Positions 33,730 to 40,687 of a stretch of 64,000 nucleotides of DNA are shown in pieces. The position numbers and the translations under genes are program-made. How positions within the stretch are numbered: position 1 is the stretch's first letter; each line of letters begins with the position of its first letter. The notes beneath the pieces are model-generated. The model ran no database searches, was not told the origin of the DNA, and saw only the letters and a list, made by a program, of their open reading frames with translations. Source of the DNA: Rhodococcus opacus B4 (GTDB lineage: Bacteria; Actinomycetota; Actinomycetes; Mycobacteriales; Mycobacteriaceae); assembly GCF_000010805.1 (NCBI RefSeq), contig NC_012522.1:2728001-2792000 (forward strand), written 5' to 3'.

Positions 33730-34222
33730 TCTCATGACCGCCCAGTTGTCCGACACGCGGGTGCTGCAGGCGATCGAACTCGTCTGGCACGAAGCGGCCC
33801 TGCTGGACGCCAAGGACTACCAGACCTGGGACTCTCTCTGGACCGACGGCGGCCGGTACGTCATTCCCATCGATCCGGACACCGACGACTTCGACGGTTC
33901 CCTGAACATGGTCAACGACGACACCCGGATGCGCCGCATGCGCATCGAACGATTGACGTCCGGGTACTCCATGTCGGCGCTGGCCGCGGCCCGGACCGTC
34001 CGCACCCTGTCCCGCTTCACGGTCGAGGACCGGACCGAGGACTCGATCACGCTGAAGTCCGCGCAGATCCTGGTCGGTTTCAAACGCGACGAACAGCAGA
34101 CGCTCGCCGCCGACGTCACCCACCGCATCCGCTACACCGAGTCCGGTCCGCGACTGGATCTGAAGGTGATCCGGCTCGTCAACTCGCAGGGTGCGGTCAA
34201 CGCCTCCGGCTACCTCCTCTGA
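33719..34222 (+). CDS. iacD: IacD, Rieske dioxygenase small subunit
   Basis: Encodes 167 residues, the size and sequence of a ring-hydroxylating dioxygenase beta subunit (NTF2-like fold): VLQAIELVWHEAALLDAKDYQTWDSLW, VNDDTRMRRMRIERLTSGYSMS, ARTVRTLSRFTV and VTHRIRYTESGPRLDLKVIRLVNSQGAV. Beta subunits hold the alpha3beta3 hexamer together and do not carry iron. It overlaps iacC by 11 bases. A run of three 13-base tandem repeats follows before iacE. The call rests on the fold and on its place after the alpha subunit. Confidence 0.87.
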   Translation: MSTDLMTAQLSDTRVLQAIELVWHEAALLDAKDYQTWDSLWTDGGRYVIPIDPDTDDFDGSLNMVNDDTRMRRMRIERLTSGYSMSALAAARTVRTLSRFTVEDRTEDSITLKSAQILVGFKRDEQQTLAADVTHRIRYTESGPRLDLKVIRLVNSQGAVNASGYLL

Positions 34223-34232
34223 CCTTCCCCTT

Positions 34233-34271
34233 ATTTCCCGACAATATTTCCCGACAGTATTTCCCGACAAG
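34233..34271. repeat. Three tandem 13-base repeats before iacE
   Basis: Units ATTTCCCGACAAT (34233-34245), ATTTCCCGACAGT (34246-34258) and ATTTCCCGACAAG (34259-34271) lie in the 58-base gap between iacD and iacE, ending just at the ribosome site GGAG. It is the only AT-rich gap in the operon. Slipped-strand gain of units, a protein site, or an mRNA processing point are possible. Confidence 0.85.
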
Positions 34272-34280
34272 GAGTTCGAC

Positions 34281-35021
34281 ATGGATCACGTCGCAGTAGT
34301 CACGGGCGGCGGGCGCGGACTCGGTGCCGCCATCGCCCGCCTGTTGCACGACCGCGGCTATCGCGTACTGGTCGCGGACATCGACGAGGCCGCCGCGAAA
34401 GAGACTGCGGTGAAACTGGATTCCTCCGGGAACACCGCCGTCGCCGCGGTCCTCGACGTCCGGAAGAAGTCCGACTTCGAGTCCGTGCGCGACCTGGCCG
34501 TCGCGCGCTGGGGTGGCGCGGACGTTCTCGTGAACAACGCGGGCCGGTCCCAGACCGGGACGCTGATGGACATTGCGCCGGAGGAATTCTCCGACATCGT
34601 CGAGATCAACCTCAACGGGGCGTTCCTCGGCTGCCAGGTGTTCGGCTCTCACTTCGCCGAACGCGGCTACGGCCGCATAGTCAACATCGCCTCGCTGGCC
34701 GGCCAGAACGGCGGCACAGCGACCGGGGCCCACTACGCGGCGGCGAAGGGTGGCGTCGGCACGCTGACCAAGGTCTTCGCCCGGGAACTCGCACCGTCGG
34801 GTGTCACCGTCAACGCGGTCTCCCCCGGACCGCTGGACCTGCCGGTGGTGCGCGAGACGGTGCCCGCGGACAAGCTGGCGGCCATTCTCACCACCATTCC
34901 GGTGGGCACCCTGGGGTCGCCCGAATTCATCGCCGAGACGGTCGCCCTCCTCGCATCCCCGGCCGCCGCGTCGGTGACCGGAGCCTGCTGGGACGTCAAC
35001 GGCGGCCTGTACATGCGGTAA
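34281..35021 (+). CDS. iacE: IacE, short-chain dehydrogenase/reductase
   Basis: Encodes 246 residues, a classical SDR: VVTGGGRGLGAAIARLL (NAD(P) site), VNNAGRSQTG, the catalytic Ser/Tyr/Lys in NIASLAGQ...HYAAAKGG (Tyr and Lys four residues apart), and a C-terminal VTGACWDVNGGLYMR. In iac clusters IacE acts on a hydroxylated indole acetate intermediate (a role in reducing or oxidising the 3-hydroxy group is proposed). ATG at 34281 with a GGAG 9 bases upstream. It is followed by iacF after 27 bases. SDRs are common, so the identity rests on its place in the set. Confidence 0.85.
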   Translation: MDHVAVVTGGGRGLGAAIARLLHDRGYRVLVADIDEAAAKETAVKLDSSGNTAVAAVLDVRKKSDFESVRDLAVARWGGADVLVNNAGRSQTGTLMDIAPEEFSDIVEINLNGAFLGCQVFGSHFAERGYGRIVNIASLAGQNGGTATGAHYAAAKGGVGTLTKVFARELAPSGVTVNAVSPGPLDLPVVRETVPADKLAAILTTIPVGTLGSPEFIAETVALLASPAAASVTGACWDVNGGLYMR

Positions 35022-35048
35022 CCCGTCCGCGCGACGAGAAGGATCATC

Positions 35049-36008
35049 ATGAGTTTGTTCACGGTCACAGTGGCGGAGATAGTCGACGAAACGCCGGACA
35101 TCAAGTCGTTCCGGCTGGTCCGCACGGACGGCTCACCGTTCGAGCCGTACCCTGCGGGCGCCCACATCGACATCCTCGGCCCCACCGACGTCCTCACCCA
35201 GTACTCGCTGTGCAGCCCGCCGCACGAGCCCGAATCCTATGTCGTCGCCGTCAAACGCGAGGCCGGTCCGCGCGGTGGCTCGGCCGCACTGCACGATCAC
35301 GTGACGTCCGGCAGCGAGTTGCGGATCAGCGGGCCGCGGACACTGCTCGCGCTCGCCGAGGGCGCCGATCGGCACATACTCGTCGCGGCGGGCATCGGCC
35401 TCACACCGATGCTGAGTCTGGCGTTCGCGTTGCATCGGCAGGGGCAGCGGTTCGACCTGCACTACTTCGCACGGACGAGGGCGCAGGCCGCGTTCGTCGA
35501 CCTGCTGGAGAGTTCGGATTTCCGGCAGGACGTGCACCAGCACTTCGGCCTCACGAGGGACGAACAGTACTCGGCGCTCGAGAAGATCCTGGCGGACGCG
35601 TCGGCCGCCACCCACGTCTACACGTGCGGGCCCGAAGGTTTCATGGATCGGGTGCGCGGACTTGCCGAACCGGCGGTCGGCGAGGACTCGGTGCACTTCG
35701 AGCATTTCGAGGCCACCGCGCCGGTGTCCACCGTGGAGGACACGGCGTTCGAACTGGAACTCGACACGGGCGAGGTGTTCGACGTGCCGGCCGGAAAGTC
35801 GATCGCCGACGTGCTCGAGGAGAACGACATCGAGATCGACACCTCCTGCCGGGAAGGCATCTGCGGCACGTGCGTCCTGGACGTCCTCGAAGGCGAGCCC
35901 GACCACCGAGACAATTGCCTCACCAAGAGTGAGAAGAAGTCGGGAGACAGAATCGCCGCGTGCGTGTCGCGCGCTCGATCCGGGAGGCTCGTCGTCGAAC
36001 TTCCCTGA
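35049..36008 (+). CDS. iacF: IacF, ferredoxin-NAD(P)H reductase of the IacCD dioxygenase
   Basis: Encodes 319 residues of the phthalate dioxygenase reductase family: a flavin barrel (about 1-105; QYSLCSPP), an NAD(P) domain (about 110-220; HILVAAGIGLTPMLSLAFAL and VYTCGPEGFMDRV) and a C-terminal 2Fe-2S domain (about 230-319; TSCREGICGTCVLDVLEGEPDHRDNCL, a plant-type CxxxxCxxC...C site, and AACVSRA). It should supply electrons to IacC from NADH. It is the last gene of the plus-strand iacA-F block; the response regulator gene converges on it 6 bases later. It resembles DmmB and PaaE of this window in layout. Confidence 0.88.
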   Translation: MSLFTVTVAEIVDETPDIKSFRLVRTDGSPFEPYPAGAHIDILGPTDVLTQYSLCSPPHEPESYVVAVKREAGPRGGSAALHDHVTSGSELRISGPRTLLALAEGADRHILVAAGIGLTPMLSLAFALHRQGQRFDLHYFARTRAQAAFVDLLESSDFRQDVHQHFGLTRDEQYSALEKILADASAATHVYTCGPEGFMDRVRGLAEPAVGEDSVHFEHFEATAPVSTVEDTAFELELDTGEVFDVPAGKSIADVLEENDIEIDTSCREGICGTCVLDVLEGEPDHRDNCLTKSEKKSGDRIAACVSRARSGRLVVELP

Positions 36009-36014
36009 ATCTTT

Positions 36015-36635
36015 CTAGGTCACCGCAATTCCGGCCTGCAGGATGTCGCGCACGAGAACCGCGATGCTGTCTGCTCCGGTCTTTTCCTTGATACGCGTGC
36101 GATGCACGTCGACCGTCTTCACGCTGATACCCAGCTCTTTGGCGATGTTCTTGCTCGGCAACCCGTCGAGCACGAGTGCGAGAATTTCCCGTTCCCGCAC
36201 CGTCAGCGCGTCGATCCGCCCCTGCAATTCCGTTCGGTTGCGGCGCTCGCCGAATCGTTGCCTCGCTACCCGGAGCGCGTCCTGGATGACGTCGAGCATG
36301 TGCTGCGGATCGTAGGGCTTCTCGATGAACGTCAGCGCACCCCGCTGCAGTGCCCGCACCGACATCTTGATGTCGCCGTGGGCCGACACGAAGATGATCG
36401 GAATCGGGGATTCGTCGGCGAGGAGAGTCTCCTGGAGCTGGAATCCCCCGACCTCCGGCATCCGGACGTCCAGGACGAGGCAGGCCGGAATGTCGCGGCG
36501 GTAGCCCTCGAGGAACGACTGCACCGAGAAGTAGTACTCCGACGTGATGTTGACCGAATCGAGCAGCCACGCAAGCGATGCGCACAACTCTCGATCGTCG
36601 TCGACGATATAAACCCGTGTTTCCTGCTGCTCCAT
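36015..36635 (-). CDS. FixJ-family response regulator, likely iac regulator
   Basis: Encodes 206 residues: a receiver domain (about 5-120; VYIVDDDREL, phosphoacceptor Asp56 in VLDVRMPE, VSAHGD, KPY) and a C-terminal LuxR-type helix-turn-helix (about 145-205; LTVREREILALVLDGLPSKNIAKELGISVKTVDVHRTRIKEK). This is the FixJ/StyR/TodT layout and matches the kinase at 28655. The start is ATG 36635 (MEQQETRVYI); 24 residues further upstream in frame look non-coding. It lies within the iac cluster on the opposite strand, between iacF and iacG. The kinase and regulator are not adjacent, which is unusual for such a pair. Confidence 0.87.
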   Translation of the reverse strand: MEQQETRVYIVDDDRELCASLAWLLDSVNITSEYYFSVQSFLEGYRRDIPACLVLDVRMPEVGGFQLQETLLADESPIPIIFVSAHGDIKMSVRALQRGALTFIEKPYDPQHMLDVIQDALRVARQRFGERRNRTELQGRIDALTVREREILALVLDGLPSKNIAKELGISVKTVDVHRTRIKEKTGADSIAVLVRDILQAGIAVT

Positions 36636-36706
36636 CGAATCCTGCCTCGCACAGATGGCTTGCTTGCCCGTCCAGTCAACACCGACCGTAACGGAAGCGA
36701 TAGGCA

Positions 36707-36725
36707 ACTGAAGAAATCCCCTACC
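36707..36725. promoter_or_regulatory. Motif shared by the two iac control regions, copy 2
   Basis: On the minus strand it reads GGTAGGGGATTTCTTCAGT, and it resembles the 30214-30232 element at 14 of 19 positions. It lies in the 224-base region shared by the response regulator and iacG. A second TAGG near-copy is adjacent on the other side. Confidence 0.45.
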
Positions 36726-36859
36726 CGCATACGCGACTTACTGCGAGAAAGTAGCGTCGCCGCCAATGTTCCAGCGCACGAGCGCGTCATATCCTTCTTT
36801 TCAGGATCGCCGGCGCCACGTGGTGACACGACTTCCTGTTCCGACGTCTGGAGGCTGAA

Positions 36860-37453
36860 ATGCCCGAACTCACTACCATGCAACTGAACTTCCGCACCGC
36901 CATGGCGAATCTACCCGCCGCGGTCAACATCGTGACGACCGACGGCCCCGCCGGGCGCTGCGGGATGACCGTCACCGCCGTCTGCTCGGTGACCGACTCC
37001 CCTCCCACGGCACTCGTGTGCGTGAATCAGAACAGTGCGATGCACAACGTATTCCGGGAGAACGGCCGGGTCGGCATCAACGTGCTCTCCGGCGACGACG
37101 AAGAACTCGCCATGCACTTCGCGGGGGCGACGAAGGTGGCGATGGCGGATCGCTTCCAATGGGACATCTGGGAAGAAGACACCGGCGACGGGGTTCCGAT
37201 CCTGCGCGCCGCCCATGTGGTTCTCGCCGGCCGGATCGCGGACAGCAAGACCGTCGGGTCGCATTCGGTGATGCTCATCGAACTCGACCGCGTCCAGACG
37301 CGCGAACAGGGCGACAGCCTCGTCTACTTCCAACGCAAATTCCACCGGTTGTCGGTCCCGGTCGAGTCTCCCGACTGGTTGTTCTACGACGAATGGTCCG
37401 ATCCGATCACCGTGACGCCCGCCCTCGTTCCCGCCGCAGCCGGAGGTAGATAG
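36860..37453 (+). CDS. iacG: IacG, NAD(P)H:flavin reductase
   Basis: Encodes 197 residues of the flavin reductase-like (HpaC) family: FRTAMANLPAAVNIVTTDGPAGRCGMTVTAVCSVTDSPPTALVCVN, VGINVLSGDDEELAMHFAG and ADSKTVGSHSVMLIELDRVQ. These supply reduced FMN or FAD to a partner oxygenase, here IacA. The first gene of a second iac transcript (iacG-DUF485-SSS-iacH), starting with ATG at 36860 after GGAGG. It is divergent from the response regulator. DUF485 follows after 2 bases. The family is common; the pairing with IacA is from the cluster. Confidence 0.87.
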   Translation: MPELTTMQLNFRTAMANLPAAVNIVTTDGPAGRCGMTVTAVCSVTDSPPTALVCVNQNSAMHNVFRENGRVGINVLSGDDEELAMHFAGATKVAMADRFQWDIWEEDTGDGVPILRAAHVVLAGRIADSKTVGSHSVMLIELDRVQTREQGDSLVYFQRKFHRLSVPVESPDWLFYDEWSDPITVTPALVPAAAGGR

Positions 37454-37455
37454 CC

Positions 37456-37749
37456 ATGGACATCTCGTCACCACCCGAACGCCTCCCGCAGGACTCCGAC
37501 CTGCAGGAGCTCGCAGATACCCGTGCCGCCCTGACCTTTCGGCTCAGCGCCCTGGTCCTCGCACTGTTCCTGCCCCTGCCGATCCTCGGCGGGTTCACCT
37601 CGCTGCTGGACGGCGTCGTGTTCAGCGGTGTCACCGTGGCGTGGCTCTACGCTGTCGCGCAATTCGTCGTCGCCATCGTCGTGGCCCGGTACTACATGAC
37701 GCGCGCGGCCGAACTCGACGTCCGAACCGCATCCCGGGCGAAAGGATAA
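37456..37749 (+). CDS. DUF485 small membrane protein
   Basis: Encodes 97 residues with two hydrophobic helices (LSALVLALFLPLPILGGFTSLL and GVTVAWLYAVAQFVVAIVVARYYM), typical of DUF485 partners of sodium/solute symporters of the acetate permease type; a similar protein is found with phenylacetate permeases of pseudomonads. It sits 2 bases after iacG and 6 bases before the symporter. It is thought to help the symporter fold or work, though its role is not well known. Substrate would be that of the symporter. Confidence 0.85.
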   Translation: MDISSPPERLPQDSDLQELADTRAALTFRLSALVLALFLPLPILGGFTSLLDGVVFSGVTVAWLYAVAQFVVAIVVARYYMTRAAELDVRTASRAKG

Positions 37750-37755
37750 CGCGCC

Positions 37756-39306
37756 ATGAACCTCGTCTCTGCGTCACTCTTCGCGGCGCTCGTCGCCGTC
37801 ACGCTGATGATCACCGCGTGGGCTTCCCGGCGGAACAAGTCCGCCGCCGATCACTATGTCGCGGGCGGCAGCCTCACCGGTCGACAGAACGGTGTCGCGA
37901 TTGCCGGCGACTTCATTTCTGCCGCATCGTTTCTCGGTGTCACCGGCGCGATCGCCCTGACCGGTTTCAACGGGTTCTATCTCGCGGTCTTCGTGCCCGT
38001 CGCGTTCGTACTCGCGATGCTGCTGATCGCCGAACCACTGCGCAACCTCGGCCGCTTCACGCTGGCGGATGTCCTCGCCACCCGTTTCCCCGGCAAGGAC
38101 GTGCGCTCGATGATGGCGCTCAGCACGGTGGTGATCAGCGTGGTCTACCTCGTGTCGCAGTTGGTCGGCGCCGCACTGCTCGTGTCGCTGCTGTTCGACC
38201 TCGACTATGCCGTGGCGGTGCTGATCATCGGAACCCTCACCACCGCATACACGCTCGTCGGTGGGATGCTCGCCACCAGCTGGATCCAGATCATCAAGAC
38301 CGGTCTGCTCATGGTCTGTGCCGTCGTGCTGTTCGTGCTCGTGCTGGTGCGTTTCGATTTCAACCCGTTCGGCCCGTTCAGCACCGCGCTCGCCGAGTTC
38401 GGTCAGTCGTTCGTCGCGCCGCAGCGCACATCCGGTGCAGCGTCGTTCGACCAGTTGTCGCAGACCGTCGGACTCGTCCTCGGCGTGCTCGGCCTTCCGC
38501 ACGTCATGATCCGGTTCCTCACTGTCCCGGACGCGAAGCAGGCGAGAACGTCCGCGTACACGGCCATCTGGATCTTCTTCGCGTTCTACCTGCTGGTTCC
38601 CGTGCTCGGGTACGGCGCCGCCAAACTCGTCGGCATCGAGGTGATCAAGTCCGAGAATCGCGGAGGCAACCTCGCGGTCGCGCAGCTCGCCGAAACCGTC
38701 GGCGGCGGCGTGCTGCTCGCGTTCGTCGCGGCCGTGGCGTTCGTGACCATTCTGGCCGCACTGTCCGGCCTGGTGATCGCGACGTCCGGTGCGATCGCAC
38801 ACGACCTGTACGGGCAGGTGATCCGGAACGGGTCGGTGTCGGCGAAGGCGCAGCACCGCGCGGCCCGGGTCGCGACCGTCGCGACCTGCGTCATCGGTGT
38901 CGCGATCGCCTTCGCGGCCCAGAAGCAGAACGTCGCGTTCCTTGCGTCGCTGGGGATGTCCATCGCCGCGTGCGCGAACCTGCCGGCGCTGCTGCTGACG
39001 ATGTACTGGAAGCGGATGACGGCACGGGCGGTCATCTCCGGCATCGTGGTCGGGCTGGCCCTGTCGGTCACCGTCATCCTCCTCAGCCCGGTGGTGCAGG
39101 GACCGGATTCCGTTCTGGGATTCTCCAATCCGGCGCTCGCCGTGGCACCGTTGTCGCTGGCGGTGTCCGTCATCGTCGCGCTGCTGACCGCGCCCGCCGG
39201 TGAGACGAAGGAACGCGCGGACCGCCTCTTCTCGGTCATGCGCACCCGCGCGCTCACCGGACAGGCCGAGGCGAAGAACGACGACACGCTGGCGGCGACC
39301 CGATGA
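37756..39306 (+). CDS. Sodium/solute symporter (SSS family), likely arylacetate uptake
   Basis: A 516-residue SSS permease (ActP-like) with about 13 helices. Seen: SAADHYVAGGSLTGRQNGVAIAGDFISAASFLG (sodium-site helix 1), VSQLVGAALL, LVGGMLATSWIQIIKT, GLPHVMIRFLTVPDAKQAR, and a helix with AALSGLVIATSGAIAHDLYG. Related carriers import acetate, and PaaL of pseudomonads imports phenylacetate. Inside the iac operon and next to the paa genes, indole-3-acetate or phenylacetate are the likely substrates, which is inference. The stop overlaps the iacH start by 4 bases. Confidence 0.88.
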   Translation: MNLVSASLFAALVAVTLMITAWASRRNKSAADHYVAGGSLTGRQNGVAIAGDFISAASFLGVTGAIALTGFNGFYLAVFVPVAFVLAMLLIAEPLRNLGRFTLADVLATRFPGKDVRSMMALSTVVISVVYLVSQLVGAALLVSLLFDLDYAVAVLIIGTLTTAYTLVGGMLATSWIQIIKTGLLMVCAVVLFVLVLVRFDFNPFGPFSTALAEFGQSFVAPQRTSGAASFDQLSQTVGLVLGVLGLPHVMIRFLTVPDAKQARTSAYTAIWIFFAFYLLVPVLGYGAAKLVGIEVIKSENRGGNLAVAQLAETVGGGVLLAFVAAVAFVTILAALSGLVIATSGAIAHDLYGQVIRNGSVSAKAQHRAARVATVATCVIGVAIAFAAQKQNVAFLASLGMSIAACANLPALLLTMYWKRMTARAVISGIVVGLALSVTVILLSPVVQGPDSVLGFSNPALAVAPLSLAVSVIVALLTAPAGETKERADRLFSVMRTRALTGQAEAKNDDTLAATR

Positions 39307-40574
39307 AGACGGAACTACGCTCTCCCCTTCGGGACCTGGTCGAGCAGCTGGCGGCGGGTTCGACGACGCCGACCGAGGTGGCCGAGGCGGCCCTCGCGCG
39401 GATCGCGGAACTCGATCCGAGGATCCGGGCGTGGGCCCACCTCGATCCCGACGCGGTGCGGTCTGCGGCCGCCCGGATCCAGGATCGCGGAGCAGGCGGC
39501 GTGCTGTGGGGTGTTCCCGTCGGTGTCAAGGATCTGATCGACGTCGCCTGTATGCCGACGCGCTGCGGCAGTGAGCTGACGAGTGCGGAACCCGCGGCGG
39601 CGGACGCCGACTGTGTGGCGCGGGTACGCGCACTCGGTGCGCTCCCGGCCGGCAAGACCGTGACCACCGAGTTCGGCTACTTCAAGCCCGGTCCGACCCG
39701 CAATCCGCGCGCCGTGGACCACACCCCCGGTGGGTCGTCGAGCGGATCGGCGGCGGCGGTGGCCGCGGGCATGGTGCCGCTGGCGTTCGGCACGCAGACC
39801 GCGGGGTCGTTGACGCGTCCGGCGTCGTTCTGCGGAGTCGCGGGTTTCGTCACCGCCCACGGCAGCTTCTCGACGGACGGCATCACCGGACTGAGCCCCA
39901 GCCTCGACTCGCTGGGCCTGCTGGCGCGCACCGTGTCCGACCTCCATTTCGCGTGGACCGCCCTGCGCGACGGCGCCCCTGCGCCCACGCTCGAGCCTTC
40001 TGCTCCGCGGCGGCTTCGCCTGTGGAGCGGGTTCGAACTCGGCGAGGTGTCCACCGAGATGACGGCGGCGCTCAGGAAGACCGCCGCCACCGCCGAGGCG
40101 TCCGGCGTCTCGTGCCGGGAAGTCGATGCCGCCGCGACCGTCGTCGCGCTGACGGAACACCACCACAGCGTGATGGCGTACGAGGCGGCCCGGGAACGCA
40201 GTGCCGAGGCCGCCCGGCCGGAAAAGATCAGCGCACCCCTCGCCGAACTGTTCGGTGCGGGAGCCCAGACGTCCGAGGCGGATTACGCCGGCGCCCTTGC
40301 CGGAATCCGCGAGATGCGGCAGCGCCTGCTGTCGGCGCTGGACGAGGACGAGGCCATCCTCGGACCTGCCGCGCTCGGCGCCGCTCCCCGCGGCCACGAC
40401 GCAACGGGCACGCCCGTGCTGAGCCGACCCTGGCAGGCCATGGGCCTGCCGGTGGTCACGATTCCCGGGAAGCGCGACAGCGCAGGCCTGCCGCTGGGAC
40501 TGCAACTGATCGGACGTCCCGGCGCCGAACAACGTCTGTTCGAAACGGCCGTGTGGCTGGAATCCGTGCTCTGA
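39303..40574 (+). CDS. iacH: IacH, amidase signature family enzyme
   Basis: Encodes 423 residues of the amidase signature family: VGVKDLIDVACMPTRCGS (catalytic Lys), DHTPGGSSSGSAAAVAAGMVPLAFGTQTAGSL (cis-Ser and nucleophile Ser in the GGSSSGSAAA block), and a C-terminal GLPVVTIPGKRDSAGLPLGLQLIG. The Ser-cisSer-Lys triad is complete. In iac clusters IacH is named an amidase and could act on an amide made in the ring-opening steps, or on indole-3-acetamide or amide conjugates of the auxin. ATG at 39303 overlaps the symporter stop by 4 bases. Two family A repeats follow. Confidence 0.82.
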   Translation: MKTELRSPLRDLVEQLAAGSTTPTEVAEAALARIAELDPRIRAWAHLDPDAVRSAAARIQDRGAGGVLWGVPVGVKDLIDVACMPTRCGSELTSAEPAAADADCVARVRALGALPAGKTVTTEFGYFKPGPTRNPRAVDHTPGGSSSGSAAAVAAGMVPLAFGTQTAGSLTRPASFCGVAGFVTAHGSFSTDGITGLSPSLDSLGLLARTVSDLHFAWTALRDGAPAPTLEPSAPRRLRLWSGFELGEVSTEMTAALRKTAATAEASGVSCREVDAAATVVALTEHHHSVMAYEAARERSAEAARPEKISAPLAELFGAGAQTSEADYAGALAGIREMRQRLLSALDEDEAILGPAALGAAPRGHDATGTPVLSRPWQAMGLPVVTIPGKRDSAGLPLGLQLIGRPGAEQRLFETAVWLESVL

Positions 40575-40581
40575 CCCCCTG

Positions 40582-40627
40582 CACGTGAGCGGCAAAACGT
40601 GCCGGCACACACTTTCCCACTCACCTG
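40582..40627. repeat. 3'-end palindromic repeat, family A, copy 3
   Basis: CACGTGAGCGGCAAAACGTG followed by a matching arm ending in ACTCACCTG. It begins 8 bases after the iacH stop, so here it is downstream of a plus-strand gene. It pairs less perfectly than copies 1 and 2. Confidence 0.8.
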
Positions 40628-40640
40628 AGGGAACAGCGGG

Positions 40641-40687
40641 TACGTGAGTGGGAAAGCGTGCCGGAGCACACTTTGCCACTCACGTGG
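40641..40687. repeat. 3'-end palindromic repeat, family A, copy 4
   Basis: TACGTGAGTGGGAAAGCGTG and the opposing arm ending CTTTGCCACTCACGTG. It is next to copy 3, making an inverted tandem pair between two convergent genes. The TGA stop of the AraC gene (40680-40682) is formed by the edge of the repeat, as for copies 1 and 2. Confidence 0.85.

Noticed and set aside
34233..34271. A short CRISPR-like array
   Set aside because: The units are directly adjacent with no spacers; it is a tandem repeat.
3586..40687. Family A palindromes as insertion sequence ends
   Set aside because: No transposase or target duplication is seen with them; they are short whole units at gene ends.
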